A DNA stretch of 64,000 bases from Aggregatilineales bacterium (GCA_030834905.1 JAUQWZ010000011.1:62001-126000); one strand, 5' to 3'; shown: positions 49,175 to 59,820, numbered from the stretch's first letter. The notes: generated by a model from the sequence alone, not told the origin. Program-made: numbers and translations.

Positions 49175-51325
49175 GTGAACACGAAAAAGTTCAGAATGAT
49201 AATAATGATGAGCACGCAAACTGCCCGACGCCTGTCCTGGTCAATTGCGGTGGTCTCGGTCCTATTGGTTATGACCGGGCTGGTCATCAGTGTCTATGCG
49301 CTGAACGTCAGTGGGAAGGGCGTGACCTTTAGTCACCAGTTCTTCACACCCCTTCTTACCCTCACCTACTGCCTGGTGGGCGCGCTTGTCGCATCGCGCC
49401 ACCCGCGTAATCCGATAGGCTGGACGTTCTGCGCTATCGGCTTTCTCAGCGCGTTCAATATGCTGTCGGCGGGGTACGCCCTGTACAGCGAGCTTGCGAA
49501 TACAACGGATTCACTTCCGGGCGGGGAATTTGCGCGCTGGTTGAGTCACTGGATCTGGATTCCAAACGCGCTGCTCCCCTTCACGTTTACGCTGCTCCTG
49601 TTCCCGGACGGAAAACTCCCGTCCACTCGCTGGCGCCCTGTCGCATGGGCAGCAGGGCTGGGCATCGCAGTATACACAGTCGGAACGGCATTCTATCCCG
49701 GTCCACTGGAACAGATAGGAATGACGGGTTCGAATCCCTATGGCATCTCAGATAGTGCAGAAATTTTGAATGCGCTGATGATAGCCGCTGCTCCGCTGCT
49801 TCTGCTCGGTATATTTGGCTCAATCACCTCGGTAGTCGTCCGGTTTCGGAACGCTGCCGGGCGAGAACGCTCGCAGTTAAAGTGGCTGGCAGTCGCGGGC
49901 GTCATCGTGATTTTGGGCAATGTACTGGGCAGTATCCCCTGGGTGATCTCGCCCGACGATTCGGTATCCCGCGAGTTGAGCATTGTTGCCACCGATCTCA
50001 CGCTGGTCAGCATTGTCATCGCCACCGGAATCGCCATCCTGCGCTACCAACTGTGGGACATTCACATCCTTATAAACCGCACGCTGGTCTACGGGATACT
50101 CACCGTCCTGGTGGTCGCCCTCTATGTCGTCGTCGTCGGCGCGCTGGGGACATTGCTTCAAACAGGCGGCAGTCTGCCGGTTTCGCTCCTTGGGACAGGC
50201 ATCGTCGCCATCTCCTTTCAACCGCTGCAAGAGCGACTGCAACGCAGCGTAAATCGCCTGATGTATGGAGAGCGCGACGACCCATACGCCGTGTTAGGTC
50301 GCCTGTCAGAGCGGCTTGAAGTGGTCGTCACCTCTCAGTCTGTTCTCCCGACGATTGTCGAGACTGTCGCCAGTGCTTTGAAACTCCCTTATGCAGCGAT
50401 TGCGCTGAAGGAAGGCGACCAGTACATCATCGCTGCCGAATACGCTCATTCCCCAATATTTATGTTACAAAACGATGGCGATATCGAAATCCTGCCGCTG
50501 GTCTATCAGTTGGAGACAATAGGTCAGATGATTCTGGCACCACGCGCGCCCGGCGAACAGTTTTCGCACAGTGACAGGCGACTGCTGGGAACCATCGCCC
50601 AGCATGCGGGCATCGCTGCCTATAATGTGCGGCTAACTCAGGATTTGCAGCGTTCCCGCGAACGGCTGGTGACCACCCGCGAAGAAGAGCGCCGCCGCCT
50701 TCGACGTGATCTCCATGATGGATTGGGACCAGTTCTGGCTTCCATGTCGTTCAAGTTGGATGCTGTCCATAATCTGGCAGATCGCGATCCGGCGGCTGTA
50801 AAAAAGATGGCAGCGGAACTCAAAACGCAAATGCAGGACGCGCTGACGGATATTCGGCGCATTGCCTATAATCTGCGCCCACCAGCCCTGGATGAACTCG
50901 GATTAGTCGGTGCATTGAAAGAGCATATCGCTTCACACAATCAGGGGCAGGAACTACAAATCACGCTGGAAGCACCCGAAAGTCCGCCGCCGCTGCCAGC
51001 CGCGATCGAAGTTGCCGCTTACCGGATTGCGCTTGAAGCAATGACCAACGTAAGCCGTCATGCAAGGGCACGACATTGTTGTGTTCGGCTTTCCCTCCCA
51101 GATGACTTATATCTGGAAGTCACTGACGATGGATGTGGACTGCCTAACATTATTCGGGCAGGCGTGGGACTGACCTCGATGCGCGAGCGAGCCGAGGAAT
51201 TGGGTGGGATGTGCCGCACTGAAGCGCTGCCGCAGGGGGGGACAGGGGTAACGGCTCATCTGCCTTTATCACGAAATCACAGGATAGCTGCTGAGGGTTC
51301 CGAATGGACTCAATTCGAGTCTTAA
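49175..51325 (+). CDS. NarL-type sensor histidine kinase (multi-span input, GAF, HisKA_3)
   Basis: 716 aa from the GTG at 49175 (ATG 49205/49208 are equally possible). About seven membrane spans occupy residues 15-330. A GAF-like domain lies at about 380-490. The HisKA_3 dimerisation domain has the phosphorylated His in RRRLRRDLHDGLGPVLASM (His about 514). The HATPase_c domain carries a G-box in VTDDGCGLPN and VGLTSMRERA. The signal is unknown; there is no metal-binding loop that I can point to. The stop overlaps the response regulator gene by 22 bases, so they are a cognate pair. They probably control nearby genes of the island. Confidence 0.93.
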   Translation: MNTKKFRMIIMMSTQTARRLSWSIAVVSVLLVMTGLVISVYALNVSGKGVTFSHQFFTPLLTLTYCLVGALVASRHPRNPIGWTFCAIGFLSAFNMLSAGYALYSELANTTDSLPGGEFARWLSHWIWIPNALLPFTFTLLLFPDGKLPSTRWRPVAWAAGLGIAVYTVGTAFYPGPLEQIGMTGSNPYGISDSAEILNALMIAAAPLLLLGIFGSITSVVVRFRNAAGRERSQLKWLAVAGVIVILGNVLGSIPWVISPDDSVSRELSIVATDLTLVSIVIATGIAILRYQLWDIHILINRTLVYGILTVLVVALYVVVVGALGTLLQTGGSLPVSLLGTGIVAISFQPLQERLQRSVNRLMYGERDDPYAVLGRLSERLEVVVTSQSVLPTIVETVASALKLPYAAIALKEGDQYIIAAEYAHSPIFMLQNDGDIEILPLVYQLETIGQMILAPRAPGEQFSHSDRRLLGTIAQHAGIAAYNVRLTQDLQRSRERLVTTREEERRRLRRDLHDGLGPVLASMSFKLDAVHNLADRDPAAVKKMAAELKTQMQDALTDIRRIAYNLRPPALDELGLVGALKEHIASHNQGQELQITLEAPESPPPLPAAIEVAAYRIALEAMTNVSRHARARHCCVRLSLPDDLYLEVTDDGCGLPNIIRAGVGLTSMRERAEELGGMCRTEALPQGGTGVTAHLPLSRNHRIAAEGSEWTQFES

Positions 51326-51981
51326 TCGTCGATGATCACACCTTGTTTCGAGATGGTTTGCGCGCGCTGTTGGCTTCAATCCCGGACATTGATGTGGTGG
51401 GCGAGGCAGCAAGCGGCGCGGATGCCCTGCGGTTGGCTCGCGAACTTCAACCAGAAGTGATCCTGATGGACATTCAAATGCCTGATCTCAATGGGATTGA
51501 GGCGACGCGCCAGATTCTGCGTACCAGCCCTCACATCGGCATTATCGTCCTGACGATGTTCCAGGATGATGACTCTGTTTTCTCGGTAATGAAGGCTGGC
51601 GCGCGAGGCTACGTATTGAAAGGCGCTGACCAGGCGGTGCTGCTGCGAGCAGTGCGGGCGGTCGCCAATGGCGAATCGTTGTTCAGTCCCGAAATCGCCA
51701 CACGTTTGATACATTTCTTTTCCAATCTGCAGCCAACATCACGACCAGAGTTTTTTCCCGAGCTGACAGAGCGAGAGAGGGAAATTTTGTCTTTCATTGC
51801 AGATGGGCAGACGAATGCTGAGATCGCTGAAAAGCTGGTTATCAGTATGAAGACGGTGCGTAACCATGTGTCCAATATATTCAACAAATTGCAGGTTGCT
51901 GACCGGGCACAGGCGGCTATTCGTGCACGACAAGCAGGGTTAGGTGGAGAGTTACCGACAAAGTTTTCCAGTAATTCATAA
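51304..51981 (+). CDS. NarL/LuxR-family response regulator
   Basis: 225 aa. The receiver domain has VLIVDDHTLFRDGL, the phospho-acceptor Asp56 in ILMDIQMPDLNG, and the conserved Lys in GYVLKGAD. The C-terminal LuxR helix-turn-helix (about 148-205) has LTEREREILSFIADGQTNAE and KTVRNHVSNIFNKL. It overlaps its kinase gene. Its DNA targets are not visible from repeats. The RND operon beginning 570 bp downstream is the obvious candidate. Confidence 0.95.
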   Translation: MDSIRVLIVDDHTLFRDGLRALLASIPDIDVVGEAASGADALRLARELQPEVILMDIQMPDLNGIEATRQILRTSPHIGIIVLTMFQDDDSVFSVMKAGARGYVLKGADQAVLLRAVRAVANGESLFSPEIATRLIHFFSNLQPTSRPEFFPELTEREREILSFIADGQTNAEIAEKLVISMKTVRNHVSNIFNKLQVADRAQAAIRARQAGLGGELPTKFSSNS

Positions 51982-52550
51982 TTTGAATAGCATTCGCCTG
52001 TTACGTTACTGATCCATTCTGCCGCAGCGCTACAGCGACCCCAGGTGTGCCCCGTAATTGTTCCATATTTCTCAATATTGACGTATTAGGGCAACCTAAA
52101 TTATGCTGTAAGTCCTGTTATATAAAAAGTTCGTATATTAGGAATTTGTATCGCCTTCAGTAAGTGAAGGTGAAAGTTTTTATATGCTTATCGACCCAAA
52201 AATATCGCTGATTTCCTCTACGATAGCCTCAGCTATTCCCCAACAAGCTGAGGACAACAACTCTTATTTTCTCCGGGGTTACTGCGGCGTCCACAGATGC
52301 GGTAACCAACTTTCTTCAAACCCCAACAGTGTGACCACAACAAAATACGTAAAACACGGTCACTGAGCGCAAAGCACTGCGTTTATGCCTGAGTGAGACT
52401 GCTGACTTCGCGCATACATCCCTCCACTCCACACACTCTCACTCACCTGCTAATAGACACCACAATTGAACTGGTCGAGTGGTCACCCCTCCATCTCGAC
52501 TCTAGCTGGTTCACGTTTGGAAATTCACCACACAATGGAGGTTTCCCGCG
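51982..52550. other. Intergenic region upstream of the RND operon
   Basis: A 569-bp stretch without a credible gene (a 60-codon frame at 52184 has no ribosome site or family match). It is more AT-rich than its surroundings. It contains a promoter candidate (52078-52107), a hairpin CCTTCA/TGAAGG followed by GTTTTTA (52154-52183), a second hairpin CCTCAGCT/AGCTGAGG (52227-52253), and weaker pairing near 52328-52364. Confidence 0.6.
52078..52107 (+). promoter_or_regulatory. Candidate promoter for the RND operon
   Basis: TTGACG (52078-52083), 18-base spacer, TATGCT (52102-52107). It would give a leader of about 440 bases. Confidence 0.5.
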
Positions 52551-55500
52551 ATGATGCGTTGGATTGTGAAAACCAGTATCCAGGCTCGCTATATCGTGCT
52601 CGCTATCGCCGCAGTCATCATGGTTGCCGGCATCATCCAACTGCGCGATCTGCCAGTGGATGTTCTGCCGGAATTTGAACCGCCATTTGTGGAAATTCAG
52701 ACTGAAGCCATTGGGTTATCTGCCGAAGAGGTTGAATCCTTTATCACACACCCACTCGAAGCAGACTTTCTCAACGGGGTTGCGTGGCTTCAGTCGATCC
52801 ATTCCGAATCAACACCCGGGCTTTCTTCCATTGTCCTGACGTTTGAGCCGGGGACGGATTTCATCCGCGCCCGCCAGATGGTGCAGGAGCGCCTTGTCCA
52901 GGCGCAGGCGCTGCCGAGGGTGTCGAAACCTCCGACCATGCTTCAGCCTCTGTCGGCGACCAGCCGCGTGATGATGGTCGGGCTTTCCTCTGAAGAACTG
53001 TCCTTGATCGATATGTCCGTACTTGCCCGCTGGAATATCCGTCCCCGACTTATGGGTGTCCCTGGTGTGGCGAACGTCGTTATCTGGGGTCAGCGCGATT
53101 GGCAGATCCAGGTACAGGTCGATCCTGAGCGCTTGAATGCCAATGGCGTTTCCCTTCAGCAGGTTATCGAAACTGCTGGAAACGCCTTATGGGTGTCCCC
53201 CTTAAGCTTCCTGAATGCCTCCACACCCGGCACTGGAGGCTTTATCGACACTCCCAACCAGCGTTTGGGAATCATGCATATCCTGCCGGTCACATCCGCC
53301 GAAGAAATGGCGCAAGTCCCCGTCGCTGACAGTGACGGGCTGCGTCTGAGCGACGTGGCTTCAGTGATCGAGTCCCATCAGCCGCTGATTGGCGATGCCG
53401 TCCTCAGCAACGGTCCCGGTCTCCTGCTGATCATCGAGAAGTTCCGGGGAGCAAACAGCGAGGAAGTCACGGGCGGCGTCCTCGAAGCGCTCGAAGCATT
53501 GCAGCCCGGTCTCTCGGGGATGCAGGTCGATACCAGCATTTACCGTCAGCAAACCTTCATCGATCTGGCTGTCCAGAATCTAAGTAAGGCACTGTTGATC
53601 GGCGTGGCGCTGGTGATCGTGGTGCTGCTGCTGTTCCTGTGGAGCTGGCGAGCCGCGCTGATCAGTCTGGTAGCAATTATGCTGTCGCTGCTGGCAGCCG
53701 GGCTTGTGCTCTACTTCCGGGGCGCGACCTTCAACGTCATGGTTCTGACCGGGCTTGTGATCGCCATCGGCGTGATCGTTGACGATGCAATCGTGGATAT
53801 CGAAAACGTTGTGCAGCGTTTGCGCCAGCAGCGCAACGAGAACCGTGACGTACCGAGTGCCACCGTGGTGCTGACAGCGCTCTTGGAAATGCGCAGTGCT
53901 GTAATCTATGCCGCGCTGATCGTCGTCCTGGCGGTTGTGCCAGCGCTGCTGCTGCCAGGCATGTCGGGCGCGTTTTTCCAACCACTGATCGTCTCATACA
54001 TTCTGGCGGTATTGGTCTCCGTGATCGTCGCCCTGATCGTCACCCCCGCGCTGATTTACTTTCTCTTGCCCAATTCTGGCATCGAACGCCGCGAGTCTCC
54101 GATTGCGCGAGGACTGCGCAGCGGCTACAACAGCCTGCTCAGCGCGCTCGTCCGCGTTCCCTGGCTAGCAAACGGCTTCGTCCTGATAACTTTGGTCGTC
54201 GGCGCCGCCTTGGTGGTTACACTCGGGCGCGATCTGCTTCCTCAGTTCAAGGAGACAGATCTGGTCATCCAGTGGGAAGCTGCGCCCGGTACGTCTGCCC
54301 CGGCGATGACGCGGATCGCAACGCAAGCCATTGCCGATTTACAGCCGATTCCGGGGGTTCGCAATGCCGTTGCGCACTTCGGGCGCGCTACCCTTTCCGA
54401 CCAGATCGTCGCCATCAACTCCGGTCAGTTCTGGGTCAGCCTCGATCCATCCATCGACCGCGAAACCACGGTTGCAGCGATTGCGCAGGTTATCGGCAGT
54501 CACGCCGGACTCTCCTACAATATCACCACCTATCTCAACGACCGAGCTGGCGAGGCACTGACAGGAGCCAGCGACGACGGCATCGTGCGCGTCTTTGGCA
54601 GCGATCTGGATACGCTCCGCGAGCAGACAGAGATAGTCAGGCAGCGCGTCTCCGAAATCGGCGGCGTGGTGAACACGCAAGCGCAGATCCAACCCGACGA
54701 GCCGCAGGTCGAAATTGAAGTTGATGTGGCTGCTGCCGAGCAGTACGGACTGAAACCGGGCGACGTGCGACGTGCCGCCGCGACTCTAATATCCGGCATC
54801 CAGGTCGGCAGCCTCTTCGAAGAACAGAAGGTGTTTGACCTGGTTGTCTGGGGCGTGCCAGAGACGCGGCAGAACCTGACGAGCATCCGCGAGCTTCTGC
54901 TCGACACGCCCAGCGGCGAGCTTGTTCAGCTACAGGAATTGGCTGACGTGCGCCTATCGTCCGTTCCCAACATCATCCGGCACGATGCCGTCTCACGGTA
55001 TATCGACGTGAATTTCACTGTGGTCGGGCGCGAATTCAGCGCAGTCGTGGTGGATATCCAGAATGCGCTTGGCGAGCTGCAGTTCCCGCTTGAGTATCAT
55101 GCCCAGGTGCTGACTGGCTACATGGAACAGCAGACGGTTGTGCAGCAAATCGTCGGGATCACCGCCGTCGTGGCAGTCACGATCTACCTGCTGATGCAAG
55201 CCTGCTACCAGAGCTGGCGGCTGGCGGCGCTCTCATTCTTCAGCTTACCTGTCGCGCTGGTGGGCGGGCTGCTAACAGCATCGCTCGCCGGAGGCATTAT
55301 CTCGATTGGCTCACTGGTGGGATTCCTCACCGTTCTCGGCATCACTGCCCGCAACGGGATCATGATGGTACGCCATTATCAGACCGTCGAGCAGGCAGAA
55401 GAGGCATTTAATCCAGCATGGGTCGTGCGCAGATCCGGTGAGCGTGTGGTCGCAATCGTCATGACGGCGCTCACTACCGGGCTGGTATTCGTGCCGCTGG

Positions 55501-55700
55501 TGATTACCGGCAACATCCCGGGACAGGAGCTTGTGTATCCAATGGCAGTCGTCATCCTGGGAGGTCTGATCACATCGACCCTGGTGAACCTGTTTGTCAT
55601 CCCAACTCTGTACCTCCGCTTTGGTCCAAAACCGGCACTCGCAGCGCCGGACACGCAGCCCGATCTCGATAAGGCAGCTCTGCAGCCAACAGCGGGGTAA
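52551..55700 (+). CDS. RND-family efflux permease, HME (CusA/CzcA)-like, copy 1
   Basis: 1049 aa, the normal RND length. TM1 is followed by the large pore/docking segment (LPVDVLPEFEPPFVEIQTEA, PGVANVVIWGQRDWQIQV). A second half repeats this plan (LLPQFKETDLVIQWEAAPG; later LVGFLTVLGITARNGIMMV, the TM11 region). TM4 has VIVDDAIVDIEN (Asp411, Asp412, Asp417, Glu419), which aligns with the proton-relay region of CusA/CzcA. The substrate is uncertain; a heavy-metal ion is likely from the subfamily and from the copper-related neighbours. The ATG at 52551 has GGAGG nine bases before it. No outer-membrane channel gene is nearby. Confidence 0.93.
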   Translation: MMRWIVKTSIQARYIVLAIAAVIMVAGIIQLRDLPVDVLPEFEPPFVEIQTEAIGLSAEEVESFITHPLEADFLNGVAWLQSIHSESTPGLSSIVLTFEPGTDFIRARQMVQERLVQAQALPRVSKPPTMLQPLSATSRVMMVGLSSEELSLIDMSVLARWNIRPRLMGVPGVANVVIWGQRDWQIQVQVDPERLNANGVSLQQVIETAGNALWVSPLSFLNASTPGTGGFIDTPNQRLGIMHILPVTSAEEMAQVPVADSDGLRLSDVASVIESHQPLIGDAVLSNGPGLLLIIEKFRGANSEEVTGGVLEALEALQPGLSGMQVDTSIYRQQTFIDLAVQNLSKALLIGVALVIVVLLLFLWSWRAALISLVAIMLSLLAAGLVLYFRGATFNVMVLTGLVIAIGVIVDDAIVDIENVVQRLRQQRNENRDVPSATVVLTALLEMRSAVIYAALIVVLAVVPALLLPGMSGAFFQPLIVSYILAVLVSVIVALIVTPALIYFLLPNSGIERRESPIARGLRSGYNSLLSALVRVPWLANGFVLITLVVGAALVVTLGRDLLPQFKETDLVIQWEAAPGTSAPAMTRIATQAIADLQPIPGVRNAVAHFGRATLSDQIVAINSGQFWVSLDPSIDRETTVAAIAQVIGSHAGLSYNITTYLNDRAGEALTGASDDGIVRVFGSDLDTLREQTEIVRQRVSEIGGVVNTQAQIQPDEPQVEIEVDVAAAEQYGLKPGDVRRAAATLISGIQVGSLFEEQKVFDLVVWGVPETRQNLTSIRELLLDTPSGELVQLQELADVRLSSVPNIIRHDAVSRYIDVNFTVVGREFSAVVVDIQNALGELQFPLEYHAQVLTGYMEQQTVVQQIVGITAVVAVTIYLLMQACYQSWRLAALSFFSLPVALVGGLLTASLAGGIISIGSLVGFLTVLGITARNGIMMVRHYQTVEQAEEAFNPAWVVRRSGERVVAIVMTALTTGLVFVPLVITGNIPGQELVYPMAVVILGGLITSTLVNLFVIPTLYLRFGPKPALAAPDTQPDLDKAALQPTAG

Positions 55701-55748
55701 TTCATCAACCATTCGGATATTTAATCTCTGTCAAAGAGAGGGAAAGCC

Positions 55749-56519
55749 ATGCAAACGGCTAAACGACGCGCTAACCGCAGTAATCGATGGTTGATTATGA
55801 TAATGATCCTCGCAGGTCTCGTAGTTTCGGCTTGCAGAACAGCAGTGATCGCCAGCAGCTCCAGCAGCCCCGCACAGATCGAAGCGATTGAGGGGACAGG
55901 CTTCAACCGCCTGATCCTGACCGAGGATGCGGTCACACGGCTCGGGCTGCAGACGGATACGATTCAGGAACAGCAGATTGCGCGGACAAGGATTGTTGGT
56001 GGTCACGTCAAGGCGCTGCCCGAAGCACAGCCAGACGACCTCAGCCAGGTGGTGGTACATGTGAGCGTGAATGCCACCGACCTCGACGAGATTGATCACC
56101 AGGTGCCTGCGCTGATTCTGCAATTGCTGGACAACGACGGCGCAGCAGGCATCATGGCGCATCCAGTTGTGCTGGAAATGCTCGACGAGACGGAAGACGC
56201 AGCACCGACGCTGCATTTTCTGGTCGATGCTGAGGATCATGGCTTGGTTCCCGAACAGCGCGTGCGTGTCGCTCTCACGCTGAAAGGCAGCGGTACGCAG
56301 CGATCGGTCGCTCCTTATGCGGCAGTCATTTACGGTTTGCAAGGAGATACCTGGCTGTACACCAATCCAGAACCCATGACCTACGTCCGAGAGCCGGTCA
56401 CGATTGACTATATCGACGGCGAGCTGGCGGTGCTGGCAGAGGGACCACCAGCAGGCACTGTGGTGGTGACGGCGGGTGCGGCTGAACTGTACGGCACTGA
56501 ATTCGGCGTTGGCAAATAG
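55749..56519 (+). CDS. Short lipoprotein adaptor (HlyD/CusB-like C-terminal part) of the RND pair
   Basis: 256 aa. The lipobox LVVSAC after an N-terminal hydrophobic stretch predicts a membrane-anchored lipoprotein. The last 80 residues (RSVAPYAAVIYGLQGDTWLY, VVVTAGAAELYGTEFG) match the membrane-proximal end of periplasmic adaptor proteins such as CusB. The long alpha-hairpin and lipoyl domains that reach an outer-membrane channel are not seen; CusB has about 400 aa. It lies between two RND genes. A pump working in a cell with no outer membrane would not need the hairpin; this is inferred. Confidence 0.75.
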   Translation: MQTAKRRANRSNRWLIMIMILAGLVVSACRTAVIASSSSSPAQIEAIEGTGFNRLILTEDAVTRLGLQTDTIQEQQIARTRIVGGHVKALPEAQPDDLSQVVVHVSVNATDLDEIDHQVPALILQLLDNDGAAGIMAHPVVLEMLDETEDAAPTLHFLVDAEDHGLVPEQRVRVALTLKGSGTQRSVAPYAAVIYGLQGDTWLYTNPEPMTYVREPVTIDYIDGELAVLAEGPPAGTVVVTAGAAELYGTEFGVGK

Positions 56520-56541
56520 TGCAGCGCGGAGATCACTCACT

Positions 56542-59500
56542 ATGATGCACTGGATCGTTTCGACCAGCCTAAGGTTCAGATACCTGGTGGTTTTTCTGGC
56601 TGCGACTGTCATGGTCTTTGGCATTGCCCAGATTCGAACCATGCCTGTGGACGTATTTCCTGAGTTTGCCCCGCCGCGCGTCGAGATCCAGACCGGCGCG
56701 CTCGGGTTGACCCCGGCGGAAGTGGAATCGCTCATCACCGTCCCCCTGGAAAACACCCTTGCGGGTGTCGCGGGACTCGACGTGATGCGCTCGAAGTCGG
56801 TGCCCGATCTCTCCTCGATTGAGCTGATCTTCCAGCCCGGAACCGATGTGATGGAAGCGCGGCAGTTGGTGCAGGAGCGGCTGGCGATCATCACGCCTTC
56901 GCTGCCAAGCTGGGCAGTGCCGCCGCATATTATGCCACCTTTGTCGGCGACCAGCCGCGTGATGAAGATCGGGCTTTGGTCAGATGAACTCTCGCTGATC
57001 GATATTTCACTGCTTTCCCGCTTCCATATCCGGCAGCGCCTGCTGCGAGTGCCCGGAGTTGCCAACGTTGCCATCTGGGGCTACCGTCAGGATCAGTTGC
57101 AGGTTCAGGTCGATCCCGAGCGGCTGCAAGCCTACGACGTGACACTGGACGAGATTATGGAAGTGGCGAATGACGCGCTGGACGCGGGACTGCTGCGCTA
57201 TTCAGAAGGCGCGGTCGTCGGCACGGGCGGCTGGCTGGAGACCCCGAATCAGCGTCTCGCAATCGAACACATCACCCCCTTCCTCAATGCCGAAGACATG
57301 GCGGCAGTGCCCATCGAAAACCACAGGTCGAACAATGGCGAACTGCTGCGCTTGGGTGATGTGACCGAGCTGGTGGATACGCATCAAGCGCTGATCGGCG
57401 ATGCCGTCATCAACAGTGGACCGGGCATCCTGCTGATCGTGGAAAAGTTCCCCTGGGGCAATACGCTCGAAGTCACGCAGGGCGTGGAAGCAGCACTGGA
57501 CGAGATGCGCCCCGGACTGCCCGGCTTGAATATCGACACAACCATCTTCCGCCCGGCAACCTTCATTGAAACTGCCATTGAAAATCTCGGCGGGGCGCTG
57601 CTGATTGGCGCAGGTCTGGTAGTGTTGGTGCTCCTGCTCTTTCTGTGGGACTGGCGGATCGCCCTGATCAGCGCGACGATTGTCCCGCTGACAATGGTTA
57701 TCACCTTACTCGTGCTCTCGTTCTTTGGCACGACAATCAACGTCATGGTTCTGGCAGGACTCGCCATCGCCATCGGCGCGGTGGTGGACGACGCCATCGT
57801 CGATGTCGAAAACATCGTCCGCCGGCTGCGCCAGGCTCGCCGTGAAGGCATTGACGTGCCAACCGGAATAATCGTGCTGGATGCCTCGGTCGAAGTTCGG
57901 AATTCCATCGTCTACGCATCGCTGATCGAGATGTCGGCATTGCTGCCGGTCTTCTTCATGCAGGGCTTATCCGGCTCGTTCTTCCAGCCGCTTGCCCAGG
58001 CATACGTCGTGGCGACGCTGGTTTCGCCGATGGTCGCGCTGACCGTCACGCCCGCTTTGGTTTACATTCTCCTGTCCGGCGCGCCTGTCCATGACCACGA
58101 GTCGCCCGTTATCCCCTGGCTGCATCGCCTCTACGAACGACTGCTGCTGCCGGGTCTCCAGCGACCAGCCGCCGCTTACGGGACGATTGGAGCTATCATG
58201 CTTGCGGGTGTGATCACGTGGCCCATGCTTGGACAGGAGCTGCTGCCCTCGTTTAAGGAACGCGACTTTCTCATGCACTGGCTCGGAAAGCCTGGCACAA
58301 GTCTCCCCGAGATGGTCCGGATTTCGACACAGGCAAGTTATGATCTGATGTCGATCCCCGGCGTGCGCAACTTTGGCGCTCACATCGGGCAGGCTCAGAA
58401 CGCAGACGAAGTCTACGGCGTCTATTTCGGCGAGAACTGGATCAGTGTTGATCCGTCGGTTGACTACGACTCAACCGTTGCCTCCATTCAACAGACGGTG
58501 AACTCCTACCCGGGGCTGTTTCGCGATGTCCTGACCTATCTGAAAGAGCGAATCCGCGAGGTGCTGACAGGATCAAGCGACGCGATTGTGATTCGTGTCT
58601 ACGGTCCCGAACTGGATGTCCTGCGCGCCAAGACGGAGGAGATCAGGCAACGCCTGTCCGAGATCGAGGGGATTGTCGAGCTGCACGTCGAGCTTCTGGT
58701 TGACGAGCCGCAGGTGCAAATCGAAGTCGACCTCGCCGCTGCTGAACTCTATGGTCTCAAGCCCGGCGATATTCGCCGCGCCGTCGCAACCATCATGGCG
58801 AGCGTTGAAGTCGCCGACGTCTGGACGCCCAGCGCCGTCTATGACGTGCGCGTGTGGGGCACGCCAGAAACGCGCAACAATATTGAGAGCATTCACAATC
58901 TTCTGCTGGACACACCGTCCGGCGCTCATGTACGCCTCGGAGATGTCGCGGATGTGCGCGTGGAACCGAGTCCGAACACGATCAGGCGGGAAGCTGCCTC
59001 ACGCCGCATTGACGTGAGTGCGAATGTTCGTGGACGCGACGTCGGTGCGGTCACGAACGAAGTTGAACGGATCCTCAGCGAAATCAATTTCCCGCTTGAG
59101 TACCGCGCCGAGCTTCTAGGCGAGTATGCGGAGCGCCAGGCTGCCCAGGACAGCATCTTTGTCGCCGCGATTGCCGCGACCCTCATTATTTTTGCACTTT
59201 TACGGGTGTCGCTCAAAAGCTGGCGTCTGGCAATCCTGTCTTTCCTGAGCCTGCCAATGGCACTGATGGGCGGTGTGCTGGCGGCATTTCTTGTTGGAGG
59301 CGGCGTCATTTCGCTCGGTTCGCTGGTGGGTTTCCTCACTATCCTCGGCATTGCCGCGCGCAACGGCATCATGATGATCAATCATTTCCAGCACCTTGAG
59401 GAGTTTGAAGGCGAAACTTTTGGACCTGCTCTGGTGCTGCGCGGAGCGCGCGAGCGTGTCGCGCCGATCATGATGACAGCGCTCACCGCAGGTCTGGCGC

Positions 59501-59679
59501 TCGTGCCGCTGGTGCTCGCTGGAAATATCCCCGGTCATGAGATCGAGCACCCGATGGCAATCGTCATCCTCGGAGGATTGATCACCTCAACACTGCTCAA
59601 CCTGTTTGTGGTGCCCACGCTGTACCTGCGCTATGGGGGAATCAATCGCACTACGACGCAGGCGCAGAGCGCGACATAA
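56542..59679 (+). CDS. RND-family efflux permease, HME (CusA/CzcA)-like, copy 2
   Basis: About 1045 aa. Same architecture as the first pump, with clear similarity along the length ([71 protein letters not shown]). TM4 has [11 protein letters not shown] (Asp416, Asp417). The reading frame begins at 56476, but the ATG at 56542 follows the adaptor stop by 22 bases with GGAG upstream. Two permeases can form mixed trimers as in MdtBC, or simply be duplicates. A strong hairpin follows the stop. Confidence 0.93.
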   Translation: MMHWIVSTSLRFRYLVVFLAATVMVFGIAQIRTMPVDVFPEFAPPRVEIQTGALGLTPAEVESLITVPLENTLAGVAGLDVMRSKSVPDLSSIELIFQPGTDVMEARQLVQERLAIITPSLPSWAVPPHIMPPLSATSRVMKIGLWSDELSLIDISLLSRFHIRQRLLRVPGVANVAIWGYRQDQLQVQVDPERLQAYDVTLDEIMEVANDALDAGLLRYSEGAVVGTGGWLETPNQRLAIEHITPFLNAEDMAAVPIENHRSNNGELLRLGDVTELVDTHQALIGDAVINSGPGILLIVEKFPWGNTLEVTQGVEAALDEMRPGLPGLNIDTTIFRPATFIETAIENLGGALLIGAGLVVLVLLLFLWDWRIALISATIVPLTMVITLLVLSFFGTTINVMVLAGLAIAIGAVVDDAIVDVENIVRRLRQARREGIDVPTGIIVLDASVEVRNSIVYASLIEMSALLPVFFMQGLSGSFFQPLAQAYVVATLVSPMVALTVTPALVYILLSGAPVHDHESPVIPWLHRLYERLLLPGLQRPAAAYGTIGAIMLAGVITWPMLGQELLPSFKERDFLMHWLGKPGTSLPEMVRISTQASYDLMSIPGVRNFGAHIGQAQNADEVYGVYFGENWISVDPSVDYDSTVASIQQTVNSYPGLFRDVLTYLKERIREVLTGSSDAIVIRVYGPELDVLRAKTEEIRQRLSEIEGIVELHVELLVDEPQVQIEVDLAAAELYGLKPGDIRRAVATIMASVEVADVWTPSAVYDVRVWGTPETRNNIESIHNLLLDTPSGAHVRLGDVADVRVEPSPNTIRREAASRRIDVSANVRGRDVGAVTNEVERILSEINFPLEYRAELLGEYAERQAAQDSIFVAAIAATLIIFALLRVSLKSWRLAILSFLSLPMALMGGVLAAFLVGGGVISLGSLVGFLTILGIAARNGIMMINHFQHLEEFEGETFGPALVLRGARERVAPIMMTALTAGLALVPLVLAGNIPGHEIEHPMAIVILGGLITSTLLNLFVVPTLYLRYGGINRTTTQAQSAT

Positions 59680-59696
59680 AACAAGCGACGGCTGCA

Positions 59697-59736
59697 CATC
59701 CACTGGTATATGCCTTCGGGTCTATGCCAGTGGATG
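59697..59736 (+). terminator. Hairpin after the RND operon
   Basis: CATCCACTGG (59697-59706) pairs perfectly with CCAGTGGATG (59727-59736), and CC-TTCG-GG sits at the tip. No T-run follows; it may act as a factor-dependent stop or protect the transcript end. Confidence 0.55.
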
Positions 59737-59772
59737 CAGTTGGGTATCGCAATAGGGACAATATGATGATTG

Positions 59773-59820
59773 AGCAGGTATCCTGTTGTGTTGTGATTGC
59801 GCATCAGGTGGATACCTGCT
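59773..59820. repeat. 11-bp perfect inverted repeat near the island's right end
   Basis: AGCAGGTATCC (59773-59783) and GGATACCTGCT (59810-59820) with 26 bases between them, 22 bp before the displaced tRNA fragment. This could be a recombinase or excisionase arm site. Confidence 0.5.

Noticed and set aside
52184..52366. 60-codon frame before the RND operon
   Set aside because: No ribosome-binding site, no motif, and it overlaps the hairpins of the leader.
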